Assembly (NCBI RefSeq): GCF_027497235.1
Contig: NZ_CP114902.1
Location: forward strand, 2,865,501 to 2,929,500
Direction of reading: 5' to 3'
DNA: 64,000 nt
DNA from: Micromonospora sp. WMMD1128
GTDB lineage: Bacteria > Actinomycetota > Actinomycetes > Mycobacteriales > Micromonosporaceae
Positions 1 through 8,530 of the stretch are shown here, one piece after another. A program made the translations under genes and the position numbers. A model generated the notes under the pieces. The model saw only the letters and a list, made by a program, of their open reading frames with translations, had not been told where the DNA came from and ran no database searches. Positions within the stretch are counted from its first letter, which is position 1. Each line of letters opens with the position of its first letter.

Positions 1-184
1 GGGCGGTCGGTGGGCGGTGCCCGGCCCGGCGCTCCGGGTCCGGAAGTTTCGGCGGCACGCGACCTTCCGGGCCGGGTCGCCCGGCCCGCTGTCCGCGACC
101 GGACGACGCCGGCGCTTGAACGCGGGGGCCCGAGGCGCGATCCTGTCCCTACATCGACACCAAACGATGGAAGAGGTCCTCCGG

Positions 185-1009
185 ATGCGCCGACCGTCGC
201 TCGTCGTCCTCGTCCTCGCCGCCCTGCTCGCGGCCACCCCCGCCGCGGCCCGGGCCGGCGCCGCCCCACTCACCGAGCTGCGCACCGCCGGCACCGCCTG
301 GGGGCCCGACCCGGCCACCGGCCGCCTGACCGTCACCGTCGACGACACGGTACGCGGACCGGAGCTGGCCGCGTTGCGCCGGGCCGCCACCCGCTCCGGC
401 GCGGTTCTGCGGCACGAGCCGGGCCGGCTGCGCACGCTCATCGCCGGCGGCCAGGCGATCTACGGCGGCGGTGGGCGGTGCTCGCTCGGCGTCAACGCGC
501 GCAGCGGCAGCACCTGGTACTTCGTCACCGCCGGGCACTGCACGAACCTCGGCGCCACCTGGTACGCCGACAGCGCCCGCACCAGCGTGCTGGGCAGCCG
601 TACCGGCAGCAGCTTCCCCGGCAACGACTACGGGCTGGTCCGCTACACCGGCGCGGTGGCGCACCCCAGCGCGGTGTACACCTACCCCGGCCAGGTGACG
701 ATCTCCGGCGCCGGCAGCGCCTACGTCGGGCAGGCGGTCTGCCGCAGCGGCGCCACCACGGGCGTGCGGTGCGGGGTGGTCACCGGCTTGAACCAGACCG
801 TCAACTACGCCGAGGGCCGCGTCACCGGCCTGATCCGCACCAACATCTGCGCCGAGCCGGGGGACAGCGGCGGGCCGCTCTACGTGGCCGCCACCGGCAC
901 CGTCCTCGGGATCCTCTCCGGTGGCAGCGGCACCTGCGCCAGCGGCGGCACCAGCTACTACCAGCCGATCCTGCAGATCCTCGCCGCGTACGGCCTGAGC
1001 ATCCCGTGA
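185..1009 (+). CDS. Secreted S1-family serine protease (streptogrisin/alpha-lytic type)
   Basis: This encodes a 274-aa secreted chymotrypsin-fold endopeptidase. Residues 1-25 form a signal peptide ([15 protein letters not shown] core). Residues 26-97 look like a shortened pro-region, and the mature domain starts near the GGGRCSLG segment. The catalytic triad is visible as His118 in TAGHC, Asp148 in NDYGLV and Ser228 in GDSGGP. Cysteines pair as expected for the S1E group. I chose the ATG at 185 because AAGAGG lies 8 nt upstream; an in-frame ATG at 167 lacks such a site. The pro-region is shorter than in classical streptogrisins, so secretion and maturation may be simpler. It stands alone, followed by an unrelated gene. 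Confidence 0.9.
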   Translation: MRRPSLVVLVLAALLAATPAAARAGAAPLTELRTAGTAWGPDPATGRLTVTVDDTVRGPELAALRRAATRSGAVLRHEPGRLRTLIAGGQAIYGGGGRCSLGVNARSGSTWYFVTAGHCTNLGATWYADSARTSVLGSRTGSSFPGNDYGLVRYTGAVAHPSAVYTYPGQVTISGAGSAYVGQAVCRSGATTGVRCGVVTGLNQTVNYAEGRVTGLIRTNICAEPGDSGGPLYVAATGTVLGILSGGSGTCASGGTSYYQPILQILAAYGLSIP

Positions 1010-1063
1010 CCGCCGGCCCGAGGGCGGAGGCCACGGACGCCGGCGGCTCGCTAGCCTGACGCG

Positions 1064-1369
1064 GTGACCGTCTACGCCCTCGCGCAGCTCACCGTTCACG
1101 ACCGGGCGCGCTACGACACGTACGTCGCCGCCTTCCTGCCGGTGCTGGCCCGGCACGGCGGCCGGCTGCTCGTCGCCGACCCCGCCCCCCGGGTGGTGGA
1201 GGGCGACTGGCCGCACGACAAGGTGGTCCTGGTGTCCTTCGACCGCCGGGAGGACTTCGAGCGCTGGTCCACCTCGCCGGAATACCGGGAGATCTCCCGG
1301 GACCGGGAGGCGGCGACCGAGGGGGTGGTCCTGCTGCTCGACGGCATCGGCCACGCCTGGCCGGCCTGA
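1064..1369 (+). CDS. DUF1330 family protein
   Basis: A 101-aa single-domain protein with the DUF1330 (dimeric alpha-beta barrel) pattern: an N-terminal YALAQLTVHDRARYDTY strand-helix unit, a central LLVADPAPRVVEGDW stretch, and the FDRREDFERWSTSPEY helix typical of the family. These proteins are small cytoplasmic dimers of unknown function related to monooxygenase-like ferredoxin folds. The GTG start at 1064 gives the family length. The gene converges on the response regulator at 1374-2042 with only 4 nt between stop codons, leaving no room for a terminator outside coding DNA. Confidence 0.8.
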   Translation: MTVYALAQLTVHDRARYDTYVAAFLPVLARHGGRLLVADPAPRVVEGDWPHDKVVLVSFDRREDFERWSTSPEYREISRDREAATEGVVLLLDGIGHAWPA

Positions 1370-1373
1370 CCGC

Positions 1374-2042
1374 TCACCGCGCTCGGCCACCGGCGCGCAG
1401 GTAGGCGAGCACGGCCAGCACCCGGCGGTTGGTGTCGTCGTCCGGCGGCAGGTCCAGCTTGGCCAGGATGTTGCCGACGTGCTTCCCTACCGCCGCCTCG
1501 GTGACGTGCAGCCGGCCCGCGATCGCGCCGTTGGAGTGCCCCTCGGCGACCAGGCCCAGCACCTCCCGCTCGCGGCGCGACAGCGCGTCGAGCGGGTCGC
1601 GCGGGCGGCGCAGCAGGTGCCGCACCACGTCCGGGTCGACGGCCGTGCCGCCGGCGGTCACCCGGCGCAGCGTGTCGGCGAACTCGGCGACGTCGGCGAC
1701 CCGGTCCTTGAGCAGGTACCCGACCCGCCGGCCGTCGCCGCTGTCCAGCAGCGCCGCCGCGTACCCGCTCTGCACGTGCTGGCTGAGCACGACCACGGCG
1801 AGGTCCGGCCGTTCCGCGCGCAGCGCGACCGCCGCGCGCAGGCCGTCGTCGCGATGCTCCGGCGGCATCCGGATGTCGGTCACCAGCAGGTCGGGTCGGT
1901 GCGTGCGGACAGCCGCCACGAGCGCCGGGGCGGAACCGACCGCGGCGGCCACCGCGAAGCCGAACCGGGTCAGCAGGCCGACCAGGCCCTCCCGGAGCAG
2001 GACCTCGTCCTCGGCGAGGACGACCCGGGTCACGGACGGCAC
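1374..2042 (-). CDS. NarL/LuxR-family response regulator
   Basis: A 222-aa two-component response regulator. The receiver domain (about residues 5-120) shows the acidic pocket AEDE (10-13), the phospho-acceptor Asp56 in VTDIRMP and the conserved Lys in LLKDRVAD. A LuxR-type helix-turn-helix (about 150-215, SRREREVLGLVAEGHSN) follows. Its start overlaps the 3' end of the histidine kinase gene 2030-3313 by 13 nt, so the two are translationally coupled. It should be a transcription factor phosphorylated by that kinase; its targets cannot be read from the sequence. Confidence 0.9.
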   Translation of the reverse strand: MPSVTRVVLAEDEVLLREGLVGLLTRFGFAVAAAVGSAPALVAAVRTHRPDLLVTDIRMPPEHRDDGLRAAVALRAERPDLAVVVLSQHVQSGYAAALLDSGDGRRVGYLLKDRVADVAEFADTLRRVTAGGTAVDPDVVRHLLRRPRDPLDALSRREREVLGLVAEGHSNGAIAGRLHVTEAAVGKHVGNILAKLDLPPDDDTNRRVLAVLAYLRAGGRAR

Positions 2043-3313
2043 GGCAGCTCCACCCGCACGAGGGTAGGCCCGCCGGGCGGGCTGGCCAGCAGCAACCTGC
2101 CGTCCACCGCGCCCACCCGGTCGGCGAGCCCGGTCAGGCCGGTGCCCCGGGCCGGGTCGGCGCCGCCCCGGCCGTCGTCCTCGACCTCCACCACCAGCCG
2201 GCGGTCGGTCCGGGTCAACCGCACCACCGCGTGCCTCGCGTGCGCGTGCCGGGCCACGTTTCCCAGCGCCTCGGAGACCACGTACCAGGCGGTGGTCTCG
2301 ACCAGCTCCGGCACCGGGCGGGGCAGGTCCGCGTGCACGGTGACCGGGACCACCGATCGGCCGGCCAGGTCACCGACCGCGCCGGCCAGGCCCAGCTCGG
2401 TGAGCTGTCGCGGGCGGATGCCCTGAACGATGCCGCGCAGCGTCACCATCAGCTCCTTGGCCTGCTCGTGCGCCGCGTCCAGCGGCCCCGCGGCCGGCGA
2501 CCCGTCCGGCACGTCCAGGCGGGCCAGCCCGAGCTGGAGGCTGAGGCTGGTCAGGCGTGGCTGAGCCCCGTCGTGCACGTCCCGCTCGATGCGGCGGCGC
2601 TCCGCCTCGTACGCGCCCATCAGGCGGGCCCGGGAACGGGTCACCTCGCGCAGCGCCACGGCGTCGGGCGCGCCGTCGAGCAGCCACCGGGCGACCGTCG
2701 CCTGCCCGACGACCAGCAGGCCGGCCAGGTAGACCAGGGCAGGCGCGGCGAGCACGCCGGCGACGGCGTACGGGACCGCTCCGGCCGGCGAGTCGACCGT
2801 GGCCCAGATCAACACGATCCGTTCCCCGTCACCGGTCAGCCAGGGCCCGGCGACCAGCGTGACGTCGAGCAGCACGAGCAGGCCGAACGTCCCGTAGGCC
2901 AGCGGCACCGCGGTGGCCAGCCAGGCGGCGTACGCGACCTCCCGCCAGGCGGCGGCGCTGGCCCATCGGGCGGCCGGCCCGCGCCGGAGCGGGCCGGCCA
3001 GCGGTCGGTCGTCGACCAGGCGGAGCCGCCACCGCTCGAGAGCGGCCACCGGCGCGCTCGCCAGCGGGGCCACCGCGAGCGCGGCCAGCGCCAGCACGGC
3101 GAGCGCGGCCAGCACCGGCACGTCGACCGGCCGGCCCCGCCGCAGCGCGCTCGCCACCAGCAGCAGCGGCGCGGCGACCACGGACCACGCGACCGCCAGG
3201 ACGCCAACGACCGGGAGCGTGCTCGCGGCGTACGCCAGGGCGCGCCAGGGCCAGGCGGTGAGCGGGTACCGGCGGTGGCGTAACGCCCCGGCCAGGTGCG
3301 ACGGCTGAGTCAT
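2030..3313 (-). CDS. Membrane sensor histidine kinase (HisKA_3 type)
   Basis: A 427-aa NarL-type sensor kinase. The N-terminal half has several hydrophobic helices (about residues 28-58, 65-90, 128-160, 180-205), resembling the membrane sensor domain common in actinobacterial kinases. Residues 235-300 form the dimerization/phosphoacceptor domain with His247 in ERDVHDGAQ. The HATPase domain has the N box SEALGNVARHA and the G box DDGRGGADPARGTGL. The signal is unknown. It is the upstream partner of the response regulator at 1374-2042, with which it overlaps. The gene starts only about 100 nt from the divergent DUF1905 gene. Confidence 0.9.
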   Translation of the reverse strand: MTQPSHLAGALRHRRYPLTAWPWRALAYAASTLPVVGVLAVAWSVVAAPLLLVASALRRGRPVDVPVLAALAVLALAALAVAPLASAPVAALERWRLRLVDDRPLAGPLRRGPAARWASAAAWREVAYAAWLATAVPLAYGTFGLLVLLDVTLVAGPWLTGDGERIVLIWATVDSPAGAVPYAVAGVLAAPALVYLAGLLVVGQATVARWLLDGAPDAVALREVTRSRARLMGAYEAERRRIERDVHDGAQPRLTSLSLQLGLARLDVPDGSPAAGPLDAAHEQAKELMVTLRGIVQGIRPRQLTELGLAGAVGDLAGRSVVPVTVHADLPRPVPELVETTAWYVVSEALGNVARHAHARHAVVRLTRTDRRLVVEVEDDGRGGADPARGTGLTGLADRVGAVDGRLLLASPPGGPTLVRVELPCRP

Positions 3314-3411
3314 GGCCCGACGCTAGCCAGCCGGCAGCCGGCCGGCCCAGCCGTCCAGGCCCCGCATCGGGGTGGGCCTGGCCCTACCCCGGACGTGCCT
3401 ATCCTGAACGG

Positions 3412-3699
3412 GTGGAACTGGCGTTCAGCGGCGAGGTGTGGTTCTGGCGGGGGCCGGCGCCCTACCACTTCGTCACCGTGCCCGACGAGCAGTGCGCGGC
3501 GCTGGAGGCCGCCGCCGCGTCGGTCACCTACGGCTGGGGCATGATCCCGGTGGGCGTCCGGATCGGCGGCACCGACTGGCGCACGTCGCTGTGGCCGAAG
3601 GACGGGCGCTACGTGGTGCCACTGCGGGTCGCGGCGCGCCGGGCGGAGGGGATCGAGCTGGGCGACCTGGTGGACGTCCGGCTGACGGTGGACGTGTGA
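3412..3699 (+). CDS. DUF1905 domain protein
   Basis: A 95-aa protein matching the DUF1905 pattern: an N-terminal beta strand [13 protein letters not shown], the sequence PYHFVTVP, then the [22 protein letters not shown] core and a C-terminal [14 protein letters not shown] strand. The family forms a small beta-barrel and often occurs alone or fused to a YdeI-type domain; its role is unknown. The GTG start at 3412 is chosen because nothing upstream in frame fits the family. The GTG of a sirtuin remnant overlaps its stop region (3697). Confidence 0.8.
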   Translation: MELAFSGEVWFWRGPAPYHFVTVPDEQCAALEAAAASVTYGWGMIPVGVRIGGTDWRTSLWPKDGRYVVPLRVAARRAEGIELGDLVDVRLTVDV

Positions 3700-3952
3700 C
3701 CGCCGGCGACCTGGCCCAGGCGGGCCGACTGCTCGCCGCGAGCCGAACCCGGGACACCGGGCGGTGGCCGCGATCCAGGCCCGCCTTCCCGGCACCGTCG
3801 TGATCACGCAGAACGTCGACGACCTGCACGAGCGGGGTGGTGTCGCCTCCGCGGTGCGGCTGCACGGCAGCCTGTTCGCGCCCCGCTGTTCGGCCTGCGC
3901 CCACCCGGCGAGCCTCAGCTACCGCGGCGCCCGCTTCGGGAAGACGGTGTAG
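3697..3952 (+). pseudogene. Remnant of a sirtuin-type NAD-dependent deacetylase gene
   Basis: Two short in-frame pieces resemble a CobB/Sir2 deacetylase. From 3697 frame 1 reads [16 protein letters not shown], like a sirtuin N-terminus. From about 3737 a different frame reads [18 protein letters not shown], then [13 protein letters not shown] and [14 protein letters not shown], the hallmark NAD-binding (TQNVDDLH) and catalytic-His/zinc-Cys (LHGSLF...C..C) segments. Everything between the N-terminus and the NPGH helix is missing, including the GAGIS and GFRG segments of the NAD site. The reading frame changes, and the protein stops right after the first Cys pair. About 60-70 residues remain of the usual 240. 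The 3' end overlaps the convergent gene at 3919. Non-functional as a deacetylase. Confidence 0.75.
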
Positions 3953-4458
3953 GCCACCGGCCAGAACACCAGCCAGGCCGCCATGGCCAGGGTGAGCCGG
4001 GCGGTCCACGCCCACAGCTCCTCGGTCCGCTCCGCGTCGCCGACCAGGGCGATGCCGCCGAGCAGCACCGCGCAGGCGACCGCCCAGCCGAGCATGCCCT
4101 TGCCCCACTCCCGCCACTCGTGCCGGGCCCGGGCCCATCCGTAGCGCGGCGCGCGGCGCGGCGGCGGTCCGCCGGCGAAGCGGTGCGCGAACCGCTCGTC
4201 GGCCCAGCGCACCATGCTATGCCCGAACGCGACCGAGAAGCCGAGGTAGGCGGCGGCGAGGCCGTGGGCGAACGTGGCGGTGCCGCCGCGGCGCAGGTCG
4301 ATGATCGTGGCGGCCAGCAGGACGAGGTCGACGGCGGGCACGGCGAGCAGCAGCGCGGCGCCGAGGCGGGGCCGGCGCAGCGGATACCTGGCGATCAGCC
4401 CGGCGGCCAGGAACAGCCAGAACGCCACCTCGCACGCGACGATGACTCCGATGAGCAT
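3919..4458 (-). CDS. Small integral membrane protein, function unknown
   Basis: A 179-aa membrane protein with about five hydrophobic segments (near residues 3-22, 33-53, 62-82, 115-137 and 148-168) and a basic loop [20 protein letters not shown] do not recognise a named family. I start it at 4458 ([11 protein letters not shown]) because GGGGAGGTCG sits directly upstream; a longer frame reaches 4503 but would run into the promoter region of the TetR gene. It is divergent from the TetR regulator at 4533 and is probably its regulatory target. Its last codons overlap the sirtuin remnant on the other strand. Confidence 0.7.
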   Translation of the reverse strand: MLIGVIVACEVAFWLFLAAGLIARYPLRRPRLGAALLLAVPAVDLVLLAATIIDLRRGGTATFAHGLAAAYLGFSVAFGHSMVRWADERFAHRFAGGPPPRRAPRYGWARARHEWREWGKGMLGWAVACAVLLGGIALVGDAERTEELWAWTARLTLAMAAWLVFWPVAYTVFPKRAPR

Positions 4459-4532
4459 TCGACCTCCCCGTTTTAGTACGCTGTGCGATAACAACCCTAG
4501 CAATCGCCGTCCACCAGCCCCGGGAGGGCTCC
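4459..4532. promoter_or_regulatory. Divergent promoter/operator region of the TetR pair
   Basis: This 74-nt gap separates the divergent membrane-protein and TetR genes. It contains an unusually AT-rich stretch, TTTTAGTACG...GCGATAACAAC (4471-4495), with a CGC-TGT-GCG core that could be a half-conserved operator. TetR regulators commonly bind such divergent gaps. The palindrome is imperfect, so the exact operator is uncertain. The TetR ribosome-binding site GGGAGG lies at 4522-4527. Confidence 0.35.
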
Positions 4533-5126
4533 GTGCCCAAGATCGTCGACCACGACGCCCGCCGCGCGGAGCTGGCCGAGGCGATGTGGCGGGTGGTCTA
4601 CCGCGAGGGAGTCGGCGCGGCCACGGTGCGCAGCGTCGCCGCCGAGGCCGGCTGGTCGCCCAGTGCCCTGCGGCACTACTTCGCCACCCAGACCGAGCTG
4701 CTGGTCTTCGCGATGGAACACGTGATGGTCAAGGCGGCCGAGCGGCTCACCGCCCAATACCGGACCGGCGCCGCCCGCGACGTCGTCCAGCGGATGCTGG
4801 AGGAGTTGCTGCCGTTGGACCGGCAACGTGTCCGGGAGGCCGAGGTGTGGCTGCTGCTCGCCGCCCGGGCCCAGGTCGACCCGGCGGCCCGGGAACGGAT
4901 GGCCGAGGCCGACGACGGCATCCGCCGCGCCGCCGAGATCGCCGTGGCCCGGCTCACCGGCGAACAACCGGCCGACGACGCCGCGTCCGCCCGCCTGCAC
5001 GCCCTGCTCGACGGCCTCACCCTGCACGCGCTGCTGCACCCCGACCGGATGCCACCGCAACGGCTGCGTGACCTGCTCGCCGCGCACCTCGACCAACTCG
5101 CCGGCCCGAGCCCGACGACAAGGTGA
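4533..5126 (+). CDS. TetR/AcrR-family transcriptional regulator
   Basis: A 197-aa repressor. Residues 9-55 form the TetR helix-turn-helix (AMWRVVYREGVGAATVRSVAAEAGWSP, then LRHYFATQTELL). The C-terminal helical ligand domain resembles the BetI/TetR_C_6 type (VWLLLAARAQVDPAARERM). The GTG start at 4533 is supported by GGGAGG 5 nt upstream. It is divergent from the membrane protein at 3919-4458 and probably represses that gene and itself. The ligand is unknown. Just past the stop (about 5108-5215) another frame reads charged, codon-like sequence, which may be a remnant of something else. Confidence 0.85.
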   Translation: MPKIVDHDARRAELAEAMWRVVYREGVGAATVRSVAAEAGWSPSALRHYFATQTELLVFAMEHVMVKAAERLTAQYRTGAARDVVQRMLEELLPLDRQRVREAEVWLLLAARAQVDPAARERMAEADDGIRRAAEIAVARLTGEQPADDAASARLHALLDGLTLHALLHPDRMPPQRLRDLLAAHLDQLAGPSPTTR

Positions 5127-5222
5127 TCCTCGACGCGCTGCGCCGGACCATCGAGGGCAACCTGGACGCGCATGCCCGGGCGGGCGGTGGCCGCTTCGGG
5201 AACAGGGGACCCTGCTGACCGG

Positions 5223-5483
5223 TCAGATCCAGTGTTCCTCGTCGGGCAGCGGGATCTCCTGGTTCTGCTCCACCGCGTCGGCCGGGGTCAGGTCGTCGCG
5301 GACCGACTCGCCCAAGCCGGCGCGGTCGCTCGGCGGGCGCAGCACGCCCTGCTCGGCCAGGTCCGCGTCGGCCGCCTCGGGCACGGCGTCCGCCACCCGC
5401 TCGGTCGGGCCGACGACCGTCTCGTCCTGCCGCTGTTCCTGCGCGTCGGCCTCCGGCGGGCGGCGCAGCGCGTCCTCGCTCAT
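5223..5483 (-). CDS. Small acidic hypothetical protein
   Basis: An 86-aa acidic protein rich in Glu, Asp and Gln (EQRQDETVVGPTERVADAV). The repeat-like EQGVLRPPSDRAGL segment and the acidic C-terminus PLPDEEHWI resemble the disordered small proteins common in Micromonospora, but I cannot name a family. There are no membrane segments. The ATG at 5483 overlaps the stop of the upstream DUF2267-like gene (ATGA). The two therefore form a translationally coupled pair, which is the main support for its being real. Confidence 0.6.
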   Translation of the reverse strand: MSEDALRRPPEADAQEQRQDETVVGPTERVADAVPEAADADLAEQGVLRPPSDRAGLGESVRDDLTPADAVEQNQEIPLPDEEHWI

Positions 5484-5644
5484 CGCGCCGCCCGCCGTCC
5501 GGTCGGCGCGCTCCGGTCGACCAGGTCGCGCGCCTCCCCGCCGTCGATCCGCAGGGCCAGCGTGCCCCGGGTGACCATGGCGGCCTGCTCCGCGGACACC
5601 CCGCAGCGCGTGGCCACCGCGCCGATGAACTGGTCCTGGTCCAT
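5480..5644 (-). CDS. Short DUF2267-like protein
   Basis: A 54-aa reading frame starting MDQDQFIGAVATRCGVS and continuing AAMVTRGTLALRIDGGEARDL, close to one helical repeat of DUF2267 proteins (MDxDxFIxxVAxRxGVSxxxA...TLxxLxxRIxxGEARDLxxxLP). DUF2267 proteins normally have two such repeats over about 130 residues, so this is a half-length or truncated version that ends in a basic tail (TGRRAAR). Its stop overlaps the start of the acidic gene at 5483 by 4 nt. No function is established for the family. Confidence 0.6.
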   Translation of the reverse strand: MDQDQFIGAVATRCGVSAEQAAMVTRGTLALRIDGGEARDLVDRSAPTGRRAAR

Positions 5645-5908
5645 CTCGCCGCCTCCCTCTGCCGGGCCAGCGGGATTCCCGCGCTCGAGCCGGGCAAACG
5701 GACCGCCCGCCGCGCGCGACGGCGTGGCTCAGGGGCCGATCGTCGCCGCGCAGGTCGGTGAACAGGTCACCGAGGGCGGGCATCGGTCGTACCCCTCCCA
5801 TCGACCACGGATGCCGCAGGGGCGGCCGGGCCGGAAGGCCCGAGGTGCCGCCCGGTGCGGCCGGGAGTAGCGTGCGTCGCGGAAACCCGCAGCGAGGAGG
5901 TCCGGAGA

Positions 5909-6661
5909 GTGCAGCCGACGATCGTGGACGTACCCACCCCCGACGGGACGGCGGACGCCTACCTGGCCCGGCCGGACTCCGGCGGCCCGTTCCCGGGCGT
6001 CCTGCTGTTCATGGACGCGTTCGGGCTGCGGCCCCGGCTGGCCGAGATGGCCGCGACGATCGCCGACCGCGGGTACGTCGTGCTGGCGCCCAACCTGTTC
6101 CACCGTGCCGGTCCCACCCAGCCGGTCGACATGTCCGCCCTGGCCGACGAGAGCCGGCGCGCCGAACTGTTCGGGCGGGTCGGGCCGATGATGGCCGCGC
6201 TGACGCCGGACGCGGTGGCCCGGGACACCGCTGCCTACCTCGACTTCCTGGCCGCCCAGCCGGGTGTCGCGCCCGGTCCGGCCGCGATCACCGGCTACTG
6301 CATGGGCGGCACCAACGCGTTGCGGGCGATCGAGGCCCTTCCGGACCGGATCGCCGCGGTGGCCGCCTTCCACGCCGGGCACGTGGTCACCGACGCGCCG
6401 GACAGCCCGCACCGGGGCGTCGGCGCGGTGACCGGCGAGCTCTACTTCGGCCACGCCGACCAGGACGGGTCGATGACCGCCGACCAGATCGCCGTCCTGG
6501 AGAAGGCGCTCGACGCCGCCGGCGTCACCTACCGCTCCGAGGTGTATGCGGGCGCCCGCCACGGCTACACCCAGGCGGACACCCCGATGTACGACGAGCG
6601 GGCCACCGAGCGGCACTGGGCCGCGCTGTTCGATCTGCTCGACCGCACCTTCCGGGGCTGA
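5909..6661 (+). CDS. Dienelactone hydrolase family protein
   Basis: A 250-aa alpha/beta hydrolase. The triad is of dienelactone-hydrolase type: nucleophile Cys131 in GYCMGG, Asp184 or Asp186 in GHADQDGS, and His218 in GARHGY. Other family marks are the N-terminal PDGTADAYLARP and GYVVLAPNLF. It should hydrolyse a lactone or ester in the cytoplasm; the substrate is unknown because no chlorocatechol genes lie nearby. I chose the GTG at 5909, preceded by GAGGAGG 8 nt upstream, over an ATG at 5855 that lacks a site. It converges on a two-component regulator. Confidence 0.9.
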   Translation: MQPTIVDVPTPDGTADAYLARPDSGGPFPGVLLFMDAFGLRPRLAEMAATIADRGYVVLAPNLFHRAGPTQPVDMSALADESRRAELFGRVGPMMAALTPDAVARDTAAYLDFLAAQPGVAPGPAAITGYCMGGTNALRAIEALPDRIAAVAAFHAGHVVTDAPDSPHRGVGAVTGELYFGHADQDGSMTADQIAVLEKALDAAGVTYRSEVYAGARHGYTQADTPMYDERATERHWAALFDLLDRTFRG

Positions 6662-6677
6662 CCCGGCACCTGCCGCC

Positions 6678-7304
6678 TCAGCCGCCGCGGGCCCACAACG
6701 CCAGGCGTACCCGGTTGGGGCTGCCGGTCTTGGCCATCAGGCTGGTGATGTGGGTCTTCACCGTGGTCACGCCGATGTGCAGCCGGTCGCCGATCTCGGT
6801 GTTGGACAGCCCTTCGGCGACCAGGTCGAGCACGTCCCGCTCGCGGGCGGTCAACTCGGCGGCCCGCCGGGGCGCGCCGGCCCGGGCGTGCACCGCCCGC
6901 TGGACCAGCCGGCGCAGCACCTCCGGGCTGAACGGGCTGTCCCCGGTGGCGGCCCGGCGGATGCCGTCGAGCAGCTCGGCCGGGGGCGCGTCCTTGAGCA
7001 GGAAGCCGCAGGCGCCGGCGGTCAGGGCCGGATAGAGGTGGTCGTCGTCGCCGAACGTGGTGAGCACCATGACCCGGGTGGCCGGCCGGTCGGCGAGGAT
7101 CCGGCTGGTCGCGGTGATCCCGTCCACCCCGGGCATCCGCAGGTCCATCACCACCACGTCCGGCCGCAGCCGGGCGGCCAGGGCGACCGCGTCGCGGCCG
7201 TTGTCGGCCTCGCCGACGACCTCCAGGTCGGGTTGGGCGTCGCAGAGCATCCGCAGCCCGGCCCGGATGAGGTGCTGGTCGTCGACCAGCAGCACGCGGA
7301 TCAC
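6678..7304 (-). CDS. NarL/LuxR-family response regulator
   Basis: A 208-aa response regulator. The receiver has acidic residues VDDQ (7-10), phospho-acceptor Asp54 in VVMDLRMPG and Lys in LLKDAPPAELL. The output domain is LuxR-type HTH (ELTARERDVLDLVAEGLSN...TTVKTHITSL). The GTG start at 7304 overlaps the kinase stop by 4 nt (GTGA), showing coupling to 7301-8521. The receiver and HTH resemble the regulator at 30644-31330 closely in motif order, so these are paralogous systems. Confidence 0.9.
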   Translation of the reverse strand: MIRVLLVDDQHLIRAGLRMLCDAQPDLEVVGEADNGRDAVALAARLRPDVVVMDLRMPGVDGITATSRILADRPATRVMVLTTFGDDDHLYPALTAGACGFLLKDAPPAELLDGIRRAATGDSPFSPEVLRRLVQRAVHARAGAPRRAAELTARERDVLDLVAEGLSNTEIGDRLHIGVTTVKTHITSLMAKTGSPNRVRLALWARGG

Positions 7305-8521
7305 GCCGGCTCCGGCGCGGCCGGGCCGGACCGGGGAGCGGGCCGGTCCGCCCCGTTCCCCGCCGGCAGCACCGTCCGCACCCGCCAGCCGTCGCCGGTC
7401 GGACCGGCCTCCAGCCGGCCACCGAGCACCTCGACCCGCTCCCGCATCCCGACGATGCCGTGCCCGCCGCCGGCGGGCACCACGGCCGGCGCCGCGCCCC
7501 GCCCGTCGTCCGCGACCGCCCAATGCACCGCGCCGTCCACCACGGACACGGTCAACCGGGCCCGGGCCGCCGCGCCCGCGTGTTTCGCCACGTTCGTCAA
7601 CGCCTCCTGGGTCAGCCGCAGCACCGCCTGGCCGCGTACCGCGTCAAGCGTGCCGACCGCCGGGTCCACGTCGGCCTCCACGGTGATCCCGGCCTGCCGG
7701 GCCCGGTCCACCGTCGCGCCGAGCGCCGCCGGCAGCGCCGACGGCTCGATCGCGGTCAGCGCGGCGTCGTCGCGTACGCCGTCCGGCTGGCGGAGGACCG
7801 CGACCAGCCGGCGCAGGTCGGCCAGCGCCGCCGTGCCGGTGCCGTGCACGTCGTCGAAGACCGCACCGACCCGGGGATCGAGGTCGGGCAGCACGTGCCG
7901 GGCCACCCCGACCCGCAGCACCATCGACGCGACGTGGTGGGCGAGCACGTCGTGCAACTCGCGGGCGATGGCGCTGCGCTCGTCGGCGCGCGCGGCCCGG
8001 CTCTCCGACTCCCGCCGCCGCTGCTCCGCCGCCGCCCGTTCCTCGGCCTGCCGGCCCAACTCCCGGGTGGTCCGGACGACCAGGCCGAGCAGCACCGGCA
8101 GGCCGACGGTGACGGCCAGCCCGAACACGCCGGTGAGCACCTTCCGGACCGGGTCGCCGACCAGGTCGCTCACGTCGATCGCGGCCAGCAGCCCGGCCGC
8201 CAGCCAGAACGTCCGGGGCCGGGTGGCCCGCATGGTCAGCTCCAGCAGCGCCCAGCTCGCGCCGACCTGGTTGATCAGCGAGTCGTCGACGAGCGGTAGG
8301 GCCGCCACCAGCAGGGCGCACTGGAGCAGCAGGTTCAGCAGCGGCCGGCGGTGGCACAGCAGAGCCACCGCGAACGCGGCGAGCGCGAACGCCCACTGCG
8401 TCGCGGTGGGCCCGGGCCGGCCGTGCACGCCGACGACCAGGTAGCCGACGCCGCTGAGGTCGAGCAGCAGCATCCGCGCGAGCGTGTCGCGCGCGTCGAA
8501 CAGCCGCCCCACCCAGCTCAC
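7301..8521 (-). CDS. Sensor histidine kinase (HisKA_3 type)
   Basis: A 406-aa sensor kinase with about five to six N-terminal membrane helices (residues 17-155). A coiled linker rich in Glu and Arg follows (EERAAAEQRRRESESRAARADERS), then the HisKA_3 domain with His190 in ARELHDVLAHHV. The ATPase domain has N box TQEALTNVAKHA and G boxes VADDGRG and GHGIVGMRERV. The start is GTG at 8521. It forms an overlapping pair with the response regulator downstream. The signal is unknown. Confidence 0.9.
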   Translation of the reverse strand: MSWVGRLFDARDTLARMLLLDLSGVGYLVVGVHGRPGPTATQWAFALAAFAVALLCHRRPLLNLLLQCALLVAALPLVDDSLINQVGASWALLELTMRATRPRTFWLAAGLLAAIDVSDLVGDPVRKVLTGVFGLAVTVGLPVLLGLVVRTTRELGRQAEERAAAEQRRRESESRAARADERSAIARELHDVLAHHVASMVLRVGVARHVLPDLDPRVGAVFDDVHGTGTAALADLRRLVAVLRQPDGVRDDAALTAIEPSALPAALGATVDRARQAGITVEADVDPAVGTLDAVRGQAVLRLTQEALTNVAKHAGAAARARLTVSVVDGAVHWAVADDGRGAAPAVVPAGGGHGIVGMRERVEVLGGRLEAGPTGDGWRVRTVLPAGNGADRPAPRSGPAAPEPA

Positions 8522-8530
8522 CGCGCCAGC

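Noticed and set aside
5105..5215. Codon-like sequence PDDKVILDALRR just after the TetR gene
   Set aside because: It lies in a different frame from the TetR gene, has no start or ribosome site, and matches no family I recognise; possibly a remnant, but unsupported.
5645..5783. Short gene starting MPALGDLFTDLRGDDR at 5783 with GGGAGGGG upstream
   Set aside because: After about 16 plausible residues the frame turns into Arg/Gly-rich sequence overlapping the DUF2267-like gene. It may be a truncated remnant, but I cannot support it as a gene.
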